This document shows, piece after piece, positions 1-4,754 of a stretch of DNA of 5,652 nucleotides. The position numbers were made by a program, and so were the translations under genes. Location: the NCBI GenBank assembly GCA_034716415.1, contig JAYEJB010000008.1, positions 1 to 5,652 on the forward strand, in the 5' to 3' direction. Every line of letters begins with the position of its first letter. Position 1 is the first letter of the stretch. Source of the DNA: JAYEJB01 sp034716415. Lineage in GTDB: Bacteria; Patescibacteriota; Patescibacteriia; SG8-24. The notes under the pieces are model-generated. The model was given only the letters and a program-made list of their open reading frames with translations. It made no database searches and was not told where the DNA came from.

Positions 1-124
1 TTTAACAGCCTAAAAGTCTTAATAAGGAGTCCGGCTACAGGCCGGACACACTATCAGCTGTTAAACTTCTCGACTGTTTAGCTTTTAAGCTTTCTCTTCT
101 TTCTCACCTTCTCCACCTCATCCT
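1..124. other. Non-coding leader region with pyrimidine tract
   Basis: I see no coding region here. It contains the 29-47 hairpin, three CTGTTWA heptamers (2-8 reverse, 58-64, 74-80), and a strongly pyrimidine-biased tract at about 90-124 with only three purines. The minus strand of that tract looks Shine-Dalgarno-like, but the only reading frame after it is a few codons long. Confidence 0.5.
29..47. repeat. Perfect 7-bp hairpin, function unclear
   Basis: The arms gtccggc (29-35) and gccggac (41-47) are perfect reverse complements around a 5-nt loop. No T-run follows on the plus strand. On the minus strand it is followed by a moderately T-rich stretch, so it could be a weak terminator. It sits inside a wider inverted pair, tttaacag (1-8) and ctgttaaa (58-65). 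No gene adjoins it within the window, so it may belong to a gene to the left. Confidence 0.5.
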
Positions 125-142
125 ATGTATATCCGCAGATTT

Positions 143-151
143 TGTTATACT
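143..151 (+). promoter_or_regulatory. Extended -10 promoter overlapped by a dyad
   Basis: TG at 143-144 followed by TATACT (146-151) matches an extended -10 element (TGnTATAnT); there is no good -35. A start would fall near 158, about 24 nt before the ATG at 182. Arms tactgtt (148-154) and aacagta (164-170) form a 23-bp dyad across the -10 and the predicted start, which looks like an operator. The octamer atccgcag occurs on both sides (131-138 and 171-178), exactly 40 bp apart. Confidence 0.5.
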
Positions 152-181
152 GTTATCGTCATAAACAGTAATCCGCAGTCT

Positions 182-376
182 ATGCTAGACAATCACGCCT
201 ATAATCTTATGTCGCAGATCGTCGAGGACCACCGGTCGTTGTGGCGAATGCGTGACATATACGGGAACGACAGCGGTGAATGCGCGGATTGCCGGGAGTT
301 GTGGAAAAAGCTCGCCGACAGTCGTGAAGAGGAGATGGGTCTGATGGTGAGAATACTGAAGGAACATCTTGGATAA
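182..376 (+). CDS. Small CxxC protein of unknown function (64 aa)
   Basis: This predicted 64-residue, charged, probably helical cytoplasmic protein has no signal peptide or membrane segment. A CxxC pair (C34, C37) sits mid-protein between two helix-like segments, with H17 in the first and H62 near the C-terminus, so binding of a metal such as zinc is possible but unproven. The frame stays open up to an ATG at 125, but that start would lie upstream of the extended -10 at 143-151, so I chose the ATG at 182; an ATG at 209 is also possible. No Shine-Dalgarno is visible at any of them. The layout (EDHRSLW, CxxC, W-K-K-L, C-terminal HL) resembles small hypothetical proteins I recall from CPR genomes, but this is memory and not a search. 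It is followed by a shared bidirectional terminator. Function is unknown. Confidence 0.6.
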   Translation: MLDNHAYNLMSQIVEDHRSLWRMRDIYGNDSGECADCRELWKKLADSREEEMGLMVRILKEHLG

Positions 377-476
377 AAGCTTAGGAGCTAAGGAGTTCAG
401 GAGCCTAGGAGCTGAGAGGCAAAAATCCCGGTATTGACCGGGATTTTTTAAAATTTACTCCTAAGCTCCTGAGCTT
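377..476. repeat. 20-bp imperfect inverted repeat flanking terminator, with short aggagct repeats
   Basis: Segment 377-396 matches the reverse complement of 457-476 at 18 of 20 positions, so a second, larger stem can enclose the terminator. Within 382-413 the word aggagc recurs three times (taggagct, caggagcc, taggagct), giving a degenerate short tandem repeat. This kind of low-complexity spacer is not coding. The right arm touches the stop codon of the minus-strand gene. Confidence 0.6.
421..448. terminator. Bidirectional rho-independent terminator
   Basis: The perfect 11-bp stem has arms aaaaatcccgg (421-431) and ccgggattttt (438-448) around a 6-nt loop. It has a T-run on the 3' side on both strands. 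It lies between the convergent genes ending at 376 (+) and 476 (-) and can end both transcripts. Confidence 0.9.
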
Positions 477-1912
477 CATTCAATTCCCGTCGCCACGACC
501 TCTTCCTCGAACAGCAACAGCTGTTCACCGTTCGGGATGAGATCCAGGACCTTTTGCGGAACGGTCACGATCGAAGTCCATTTGTATCCGTAGCCCAGGA
601 AGACCTCTTCGCTCGGGATCGAACGCTTCTTGGCAGCGGAGATCACGTAGACTGTCGCATCCTCTGGCGCCTTCACCAATAGGCCGTCGTTGAACGTCAC
701 CGGGTCGCCGGTTGGAATCTCATCGAGTTCTTCCGGTGTCATCGGAACGATCGCCATGCCGCCGAAGTTGATGTCCAGCACCACGCGGTCCCAGATCGGA
801 TACTTGTTGCCCGACCTGACGAAATACACGCCGCCGGTCTCGCTGTTCTGGATGAGTTGGCCCAGGGGGTATCGCTCATCGAGTGTTATCGCGACACCGA
901 GCGCGTAGTCTTCGATGTCGGCGAGCGTCACGTCTTCTATCTCTTCCGGATTGAATCCGATTGCGCGGAACACTTCATCGGTCGGGATGGGACGTCTTTC
1001 GTCGCCGACGAGCAGATAGGCCATGTCGCCATCGGCTCTCACGAGCGCCAAGTCAGTGAATTTGATCGGTGCGCCGGGGTTGGCCTTCTCTACCAGGCCG
1101 AACTCGTACGGACCAAGCTCCACCGGAGCGACGCTGCTGAAGCGCGTCTCCAGCACCGATCGGTTTAGGATCGGCCGAAACTTACCGTTCTGGATGACAG
1201 CCGCCGCGCCGGTCTCGGTGTTCACAACGACCGTTCCGTCAGGAAAGCGCATGCCGTCCTCACCCTCGCCCCACCATCTCTGCATGATCTTCCATAACAA
1301 CCGGTTGCCGTGCAGATGCGGGGTGTAGTTATAGAGTCCGGCGGTCGCCAGGTTTGCCGGTGTCACACTGACGCCACTCACCGTAAAGGTCGTGCCCGGC
1401 TGTTCCAGATACGTCAGCGTCGAAGAGTTCGTCATGAACCAGTCCATCCAGCCGGCGCCGGCGTCGATCTGCTTGGCGAAACCTTTGTATTTCTGCGCCA
1501 GTTCGCTCGACTTGTAACAACCGTCGCAAAGTCCGTATCCGACCGCCCAGTCCAACTGTTTCTCGGTCGGTGTCTGTGTCTCGATGACGCCGGACTCTTT
1601 CTGCATCAGGGACATGACGTATTTCGGATTGATGCGATAGCGCTTGGCCGCGTCGTCGATGAGCTGGGCCGTGCCTTTAAGCAGGCTGTCCTCCGGGTCG
1701 ACGTCGAAGTGGTTATTCAGTCCGCCTTTCTCTCCAAGGAAATAATAGATATCCATGAATTCCATGGCGTACATATCTCGCATCTCGGCGTCGCTGATAA
1801 TGTAGTTCGGATTGAATATCGCGGCGTTGACGGGCAACGCGTACAGCATGAACATCGCCGCGAGCGTGATGCTGGCGAGTGCCTTCTTCGTGGTTTTGCG
1901 AGGTTTGTGCAT
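476..1912 (-). CDS. Secreted lysozyme-like (SLT-type) protein with four C-terminal repeats
   Basis: This 478-residue exported protein probably cleaves or binds peptidoglycan. Residues 1-30 form a signal peptide: basic KPRKTTKK, a hydrophobic core and a likely cleavage at VNA|A. Residues of about 80-215 look like a lysozyme/soluble lytic transglycosylase fold. MQKESG puts the candidate catalytic glutamate at E106, and the YTPH-HGN-LWKIMQRWW stretch (197-214) is typical of muramidase-like domains in CPR proteins. C129 and C132 could form a disulfide after export. Residues 235-465 contain four divergent units of about 45-65 residues, each with a V-Y/A-x-V strand, a basic patch before P-I or S-I, and a V-F/V-L helix start (PIL 247, PIP 308, PIW 372, SIP 431). 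They are probably surface or wall-binding modules. The ATG at 1912 follows the TATAAT box so closely that the mRNA is nearly leaderless. The exact enzymatic class is inferred. Confidence 0.8.
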   Translation of the reverse strand: MHKPRKTTKKALASITLAAMFMLYALPVNAAIFNPNYIISDAEMRDMYAMEFMDIYYFLGEKGGLNNHFDVDPEDSLLKGTAQLIDDAAKRYRINPKYVMSLMQKESGVIETQTPTEKQLDWAVGYGLCDGCYKSSELAQKYKGFAKQIDAGAGWMDWFMTNSSTLTYLEQPGTTFTVSGVSVTPANLATAGLYNYTPHLHGNRLLWKIMQRWWGEGEDGMRFPDGTVVVNTETGAAAVIQNGKFRPILNRSVLETRFSSVAPVELGPYEFGLVEKANPGAPIKFTDLALVRADGDMAYLLVGDERRPIPTDEVFRAIGFNPEEIEDVTLADIEDYALGVAITLDERYPLGQLIQNSETGGVYFVRSGNKYPIWDRVVLDINFGGMAIVPMTPEELDEIPTGDPVTFNDGLLVKAPEDATVYVISAAKKRSIPSEEVFLGYGYKWTSIVTVPQKVLDLIPNGEQLLLFEEEVVATGIE

Positions 1913-1920
1913 ATGCCGTC

Positions 1921-1950
1921 ATTATATCGTTTCGGCCAGGGGAATGTGAA
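1921..1950 (-). promoter_or_regulatory. Sigma-70-type promoter for the lysozyme-like gene
   Basis: On the minus strand, TTCACA (1950-1945) is followed by 18 bp and a perfect TATAAT (1926-1921). The expected transcription start, 6-9 nt downstream, falls at about 1914-1912, i.e. at or within two bases of the ATG at 1912. The mRNA should therefore be leaderless or nearly so, which agrees with the missing Shine-Dalgarno. Confidence 0.7.
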
Positions 1951-1982
1951 GGGGGATGTCAATCCGGAAAATCATCGGAGTG

Positions 1983-1991
1983 TGGTACCCT
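1983..1991 (+). promoter_or_regulatory. Possible extended -10 for the cupin gene
   Basis: TG (1983-1984) plus TACCCT (1986-1991) resembles an extended -10, placing a start near 1998, about 14 nt before the ATG at 2012. No acceptable -35 hexamer was found at the right spacing, so this is weak. It shares the 99-bp divergent region with the leftward promoter. Confidence 0.3.
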
Positions 1992-2011
1992 TTATCCATA
2001 AATGAAGCGCT

Positions 2012-2437
2012 ATGCCTGAATTATCAATCGAGCCATACTCTAAAGAGACACCCAAACCCTGGGGAAAAGAGGTGCTTTTAAGCCCCGACGACCTGCCGTA
2101 TGTCGGCAAACTCCTGTTCATAAACGCCGGGGCGCGGTTGTCTTTGCAGTACCACGACGAGAAGGAGGAGACTCAGTGCCTTATTTCCGGCATGGCGCTG
2201 TTGTGGCTCGAGAATGATGAGGGCGAGATCGAGAAGATCGAGATGGAGCCGGAATGCGGCTACACGATCCGTCCGAACCGCAAGCATCGGCTGGAAGGCA
2301 TCGAAGACGCGGTGGTGTTCGAGGCTTCGACACCGGAGATAGGGACGACGTTCCGCGTCGAGGACGACTATGAGCGGCCGGACGAGACCGAAGAACTTCG
2401 TGCGGAAGATAACCGTGGTTGGAACCCCGAATCGTAA
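2012..2437 (+). CDS. Cupin, mannose-6-phosphate isomerase type II-like
   Basis: This 141-residue cytoplasmic single cupin domain resembles the C-terminal isomerase domain of bifunctional mannose-1-phosphate guanylyltransferase/phosphomannose isomerase. Cupin motif 1 is at about 40-60 (GARLSLQYHDEKEE...SG), with H48, E52/E53 and Q55 as candidate metal-facing residues. Motif 2 is at about 83-94 (GYTIRPNRKHRLEG region), with P88 and H92. It opens with the KPWGKE block (15-20) usual in this group, and an acidic tail follows the barrel. The nucleotidyltransferase half is absent, so it may be a stand-alone sugar-phosphate isomerase or only a sugar-binding cupin; the substrate is not shown by the sequence. 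No Shine-Dalgarno precedes the ATG. The next gene starts 40 bp after its stop on the same strand with no terminator between, so co-transcription is likely. Confidence 0.82.
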   Translation: MPELSIEPYSKETPKPWGKEVLLSPDDLPYVGKLLFINAGARLSLQYHDEKEETQCLISGMALLWLENDEGEIEKIEMEPECGYTIRPNRKHRLEGIEDAVVFEASTPEIGTTFRVEDDYERPDETEELRAEDNRGWNPES

Positions 2438-2477
2438 TCGAACGCCTATGCTTCGTTGGAAAAGGAAACGACATCAC

Positions 2478-3164
2478 ATGGACGGTATCTCCGCGTCGAT
2501 CAGAGAGCTGATTTTCGGACTCGAGGACGGCATCGTCTCCACGGGCGGCGCGGTCATCGGAATCGCCGCCGGTACCGGCGACAAGAAGATCGTCATCCTG
2601 TCCGGTATCGTCATCGTCATCGTGGAGGCGCTGTCCATGGCGGCCGGCACCTACCTGTCGTCGAAATCCAAGAAGCAGATGTTGGAGCGTAAGCTCAAGG
2701 AGGAACAGGAAGAGATCGAGACACTACCGGAGCAGGAGAAGGACGAATTGCGCGCCATGTATCGCGAGAGGGGATTCGAGGACGAGGAGATCGAGATACT
2801 TATCCGTCGCATCACCAAGAACAAGGATCTCTGGCTCGAGGAGATGGCCTGCAAGGAACTCGGTATCGGTCTGGCCGAACTGGAGGAGCCTAAGGGCGGT
2901 GCCGCCGTCATGTGGGCGGCGTATACCATCGGCGGTTTCGTGCCGATCGTGCCCTTCTTCTTGTTCGACGTGAATGTCGCTATCGCCGTCGCGTTCGTTC
3001 TGGGATTGATCGCGCTGTTCTCGCTCGGCTGGTGGAAGGCGCACGTCACCAGAACGCCGGCTCTGCGCGGCGCGCTCGAGATGATGGCCATCGCGGCGTC
3101 AGCTGGAATCATCGGATTTGTCCTAGGTAAGATAATCGGCTCACTGACCGGTATTCAGGCATAG
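2478..3164 (+). CDS. VIT1/CCC1-family iron/manganese transporter
   Basis: This is a 228-residue membrane protein. VIT1/CCC1 proteins move Fe2+ or Mn2+ out of the cytosol in exchange for protons. It opens with the family block IRELIFGLEDGIVSTGGAV (8-26), in which D17 and G18 are conserved. Hydrophobic segments lie at about 13-32, 37-60, 142-163, 165-186 and 199-221, giving the expected five. Between segments 2 and 3 (about 64-135) is a Glu-rich cytoplasmic domain with the E..E...P..E..EL...Y...G pattern, matching the metal-binding domain of VIT proteins. M123 in LEEMACKELG lies in the same domain. An in-frame ATG at 2448 would add ten basic residues; I chose 2478 because the family block begins there and aagga lies 11 nt upstream. 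No terminator follows, so read-through into the next gene is possible. Substrate is inferred from the family. Confidence 0.88.
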   Translation: MDGISASIRELIFGLEDGIVSTGGAVIGIAAGTGDKKIVILSGIVIVIVEALSMAAGTYLSSKSKKQMLERKLKEEQEEIETLPEQEKDELRAMYRERGFEDEEIEILIRRITKNKDLWLEEMACKELGIGLAELEEPKGGAAVMWAAYTIGGFVPIVPFFLFDVNVAIAVAFVLGLIALFSLGWWKAHVTRTPALRGALEMMAIAASAGIIGFVLGKIIGSLTGIQA

Positions 3165-3173
3165 GTCGATGAC

Positions 3174-3202
3174 TTGACATCCGCATCGGAGCGGCTTATG
3201 AT
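3174..3202 (+). promoter_or_regulatory. Consensus sigma-70 promoter for the 149-aa gene
   Basis: TTGACA (3174-3179), a 17-bp spacer and TATGAT (3197-3202) make the best promoter in the window. The start should be near 3209, giving a leader of about 29 nt that contains the ggagg Shine-Dalgarno at 3223-3227. Confidence 0.85.
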
Positions 3203-3237
3203 GCCGTTTCGTTCTGTATTACGGAGGGGTGAGACAG

Positions 3238-3687
3238 ATGAACGTGAAGGAGCACAAGAAAGCGATGGTCGTTGGGCTCACGGACGCGGGACGTCATCGT
3301 GTCGAGCGGCTATGCAAGGTGATGAATCGAAGGAAGACCTCCGGCATCATGCGCATGCTGTCGGTAGTGGTGTCCGAGGGGGCCGACCCACCGATCGCGC
3401 TGAGTCGGCCGAACGGGGGGAGTTCGACGGTGGCAACGTCGCTCGCGGAATGCGTTCATTGCCAGCCGCTTTCGGTCGAGACACGCACCACTTCCCTGAC
3501 GTTGATGGTGACTGACAGGGAAAGGGCGCGTTTGCGGACATTGGTGAGGGTGTCCGGCGTGAACGGTGCCGGAGAGCTGATCGAGACCGTCTCACTGCTC
3601 TGTGAGCGTCTGCTGGAAGGTCGTCAGTCACGTCTGTTCAGGGTCGAGCGGTTCGGTGTTCTGCAGAGGTTGCGGTTTCCCGTCTGA
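3238..3687 (+). CDS. Putative tandem ribbon-helix-helix (RHH) protein A
   Basis: This 149-residue basic cytoplasmic protein is not one I recognise by name. Two segments each look like strand-helix-helix of the RHH (MetJ/Arc/CopG) fold. The first, about 8-47, has strand KAMVVGLTD, a helix with RHRVERL and a second helix IMRMLSVVV. The second, about 85-130, has strand TSLTLMVTD, helix RARLRTLVR and helix AGELIETVSLLCERLL. Normal RHH proteins are about 45-55 residues and dimerise to form one DNA-binding sheet, so two copies in one chain could make a built-in dimer. C72 and C75 (CVHC) lie in the linker. After the second unit comes GRQSRLFRVERFG, like the hairpin after each unit of the next protein. 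A GTG at 3229 is in frame, but ggagg at 3223-3227 suits the ATG at 3238 (10-nt spacing). It has its own strong promoter and terminator. DNA binding is inferred. Confidence 0.7.
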   Translation: MNVKEHKKAMVVGLTDAGRHRVERLCKVMNRRKTSGIMRMLSVVVSEGADPPIALSRPNGGSSTVATSLAECVHCQPLSVETRTTSLTLMVTDRERARLRTLVRVSGVNGAGELIETVSLLCERLLEGRQSRLFRVERFGVLQRLRFPV

Positions 3688-3696
3688 AAACGATCG

Positions 3697-3721
3697 CCGG
3701 GCCATGCTGGTCCGGTTTTTT
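3697..3721 (+). terminator. Rho-independent terminator
   Basis: The arms ccgggcca (3697-3704) and tggtccgg (3708-3715) pair over 8 bp with one G-T, around a 3-nt loop. A run of six T (3716-3721) follows. It lies 9 nt after the stop at 3687 and closes the promoter-to-terminator unit of RHH gene A. Confidence 0.9.
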
Positions 3722-3748
3722 ATTTAGGAAGGTCTAGTAGTAGGAGTC

Positions 3749-3764
3749 ACAGAAGTACAGAAGT
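3749..3764. repeat. Tandem octamer acagaagt x2
   Basis: Two exact adjacent copies of acagaagt occur at 3749-3756 and 3757-3764, next to tagtagtaggag. They form a low-complexity intergenic stretch like the aggagct repeats at 382-413. No function is apparent. Confidence 0.6.
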
Positions 3765-3776
3765 ATTTCCCTGAAC

Positions 3777-3785
3777 TGCTATACC
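3777..3785 (+). promoter_or_regulatory. Possible extended -10 for RHH gene B
   Basis: TG (3777-3778) plus TATACC (3780-3785) gives an extended -10 with no clear -35. A start would fall near 3791, so the mRNA would begin just ahead of the anti-Shine-Dalgarno sequence at 3798-3806. Confidence 0.4.
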
Positions 3786-3797
3786 CCTAGACTCTCC

Positions 3798-3840
3798 GTC
3801 CTCCTTGTGGTAATTTTTCAATCCGTTCCTTAAGGAGGGT
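3798..3840 (+). promoter_or_regulatory. Leader hairpin that can mask the Shine-Dalgarno of RHH gene B
   Basis: The Shine-Dalgarno aaggagg (3832-3838) lies 5 nt before the ATG at 3844. It is a perfect reverse complement of cctcctt (3800-3806), and two G-U pairs extend the stem to nine (3798-3806 with 3832-3840). The loop is about 25 nt. The same Shine-Dalgarno overlaps a 10-bp palindrome, tccttaagga (3827-3836), which could be an operator or a competing fold. Masking of translation is inferred. Confidence 0.55.
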
Positions 3841-3843
3841 CCG

Positions 3844-4299
3844 ATGAAAAGATATGTGATCCATCTCGGGTTGAGTGGTCTCCGTCGGCTGAACTCGCTG
3901 CTGCGTGTCCTGAATACGGTGTCTGACGAGAAAGTGTTTCGACACGCCTATCGGGTCTTCGGCTATGTTCAGGACAATCTCGGTGCTCTGTACATCAAGG
4001 ATCATCAAGGCGACCTAGAGGTTTTCGAACTGCCCGTCGCACCGAAGCCGCCGCGATTGCTGAGGCGCAAGCTGACGATAGAAGTCTCGGGTGAGGCGGA
4101 GGAGACTTTGGATAGGCTGACGTTTTTCGGGGGAAGTGATGTCCGCGTCATAACTGAACAGGCGTTGGAACTCATGGAAATCGTGTGCGGCGGTCTTGAA
4201 TTGTTTCTGTTCGAAGATGGTCGCTTCAAGCCTGTCCACTTGACGTTGTGGGTCGCCTACAATGAATGGGTGTTGACAAGCACCCAGGAAACCGGTTAA
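3844..4299 (+). CDS. Putative tandem ribbon-helix-helix (RHH) protein B
   Basis: This 151-residue cytoplasmic protein of unknown name is built as a clear internal duplication. Unit 1, about 2-63, has strand KRYVIHLGLS, helix LRRLNSLLRVL, helix VFRHAYRVFGYVQ and a hairpin ALYIKDHQGDLEVFEL. Unit 2, about 74-134, has strand RKLTIEVSG, helix EAEETLDRL, helix RVITEQALELMEIV and a hairpin LELFLFEDGRFKPV. The strand-helix-helix part fits the RHH DNA-binding fold, and the added hairpin recurs in both halves. A Pro-rich linker (about 64-72) joins the units. The plan matches the gene 156 bp upstream, so the two are probably diverged paralogues, but a terminator separates them and each seems to have its own promoter. 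It has the strongest Shine-Dalgarno in the window, which an upstream anti-SD can pair with. The C-terminal 17 residues are Trp-containing and unassigned. A regulator role is inferred. Confidence 0.72.
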   Translation: MKRYVIHLGLSGLRRLNSLLRVLNTVSDEKVFRHAYRVFGYVQDNLGALYIKDHQGDLEVFELPVAPKPPRLLRRKLTIEVSGEAEETLDRLTFFGGSDVRVITEQALELMEIVCGGLELFLFEDGRFKPVHLTLWVAYNEWVLTSTQETG

Positions 4300-4301
4300 A
4301 T
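4273..4301 (+). promoter_or_regulatory. Promoter for the Rrf2-sufB operon
   Basis: TTGACA (4273-4278), a 17-bp spacer and TTAAAT (4296-4301, four of six) lie within the last codons of the preceding gene. The start would be near 4308, inside the loop of the terminator dyad. A transcript starting there would lack the left arm and escape the terminator. Confidence 0.6.
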
Positions 4302-4329
4302 CCTAGTTATTCACTAGGATTTTCTTTTT
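4298..4329 (+). terminator. Rho-independent terminator and possible Rrf2 operator
   Basis: The arms aaatcctag (4298-4306) and ctaggattt (4314-4322) form a perfect 9-bp stem with a 7-nt loop. A T-rich run (4320-4329) follows, making a good terminator for the gene whose TAA is at 4297-4299. The same 25-bp dyad overlaps the -10 of the next gene, and has the size and symmetry of Rrf2-family operators. Confidence 0.8.
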
Positions 4330-4343
4330 AGCTGAAATTAGCT

Positions 4344-4754
4344 ATGAAATCATTATTTCAGGTGCCGCAGAAGGTGCATAATGCAGTGATACTGATGGTC
4401 GACCTCGCCGTAAACGGCGGGCCGGGCGTTTTCGTGTCCCTGACCGAGGTGGCGGAACGGCAGAAGTTGTCACGGGGGTTCCTGGAAGAGATAGTAGCGC
4501 CTTTAAGGCAGGTCGGGTTGGTGAAAGCGAAACGTGGCGCTTATGGCGGTTACGCCTTGTCGCGTGATCCGTCGAAGATGACGGTCCGCGAGATAATCGA
4601 GGCGGTCGAGGGGCCGGTGACGTTTGTCGATTGTTTGGGTGCCGGCGGCGATTGCGCGCTCGCTAAATCGTGTTCATCGAAACGGTTGTGGGGGCGCGTG
4701 CAGGAGCGGGTGGCGGAGTCGCTGGAAGAGATGACGTTGAAAGAGTTGGTATGA
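4344..4754 (+). CDS. Rrf2-family Fe-S regulator (IscR/SUF regulator type)
   Basis: This 136-residue winged-helix repressor of the Rrf2 family probably senses Fe-S cluster status and controls the suf genes that follow. Residues 1-80 are the winged helix: an N-terminal helix with VPQKVHNAVILMVDLA, the VSLTEVAERQKLSRGFLEEI recognition region (31-50, start of motif given) and the RGAYGGYALSR wing (64-74). Residues 81-90 (VREIIEAVEG) begin the dimer helix. Three cysteines follow, C97, C104 and C110 (C-x6-C-x5-C), the usual Rrf2 cluster ligands. At the place of the fourth ligand of E. coli IscR (Cys-x2-His) there is K113, so a different fourth ligand or none is used. No Shine-Dalgarno is visible before the ATG. 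A 16-bp imperfect dyad, tagct...agcta (4329-4344), ends on the start codon. The TGA overlaps the ATG of sufB, so translation is coupled. Confidence 0.92.
   Translation: MKSLFQVPQKVHNAVILMVDLAVNGGPGVFVSLTEVAERQKLSRGFLEEIVAPLRQVGLVKAKRGAYGGYALSRDPSKMTVREIIEAVEGPVTFVDCLGAGGDCALAKSCSSKRLWGRVQERVAESLEEMTLKELV

Noticed and set aside
1..124. tRNA or other structured RNA gene around the 29-47 hairpin
   Set aside because: Only one stem-loop is clear; no cloverleaf, CCA end or other RNA signature is visible.
125..181. Upstream ATG of the small CxxC gene
   Set aside because: It precedes the extended -10 at 143-151, so it would not be in the mRNA made from that promoter.
1957..1962. A perfect TTGACA on the minus strand
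   Set aside because: It is 30 bp from the TATAAT, too far to be its -35; TTCACA at 18 bp fits better.
1310..2005. A 231-codon open frame on the plus strand, opposite the lysozyme-like gene
   Set aside because: It lies antisense to a gene with a clear signal peptide and domain pattern, is Arg/His-rich without motifs, and runs across the divergent promoter region.
2370..2477. Longer start for the VIT transporter (2370 or 2448)
   Set aside because: 2370 overlaps the cupin gene and adds basic sequence foreign to the family; 2448 is possible but adds only a basic decapeptide before the family's usual start.
3749..3764. Start of a CRISPR array or iterons from the acagaagt repeats
   Set aside because: There are only two 8-bp adjacent copies, with no spacers and no further copies nearby.
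4670..4750. An upstream ATG extending SufB by 27 residues
   Set aside because: It lies inside the Rrf2 gene in another frame, giving a Gly/Ala/Arg-rich tail not found in SufB; the 4751 ATG has the classic stop-start overlap.
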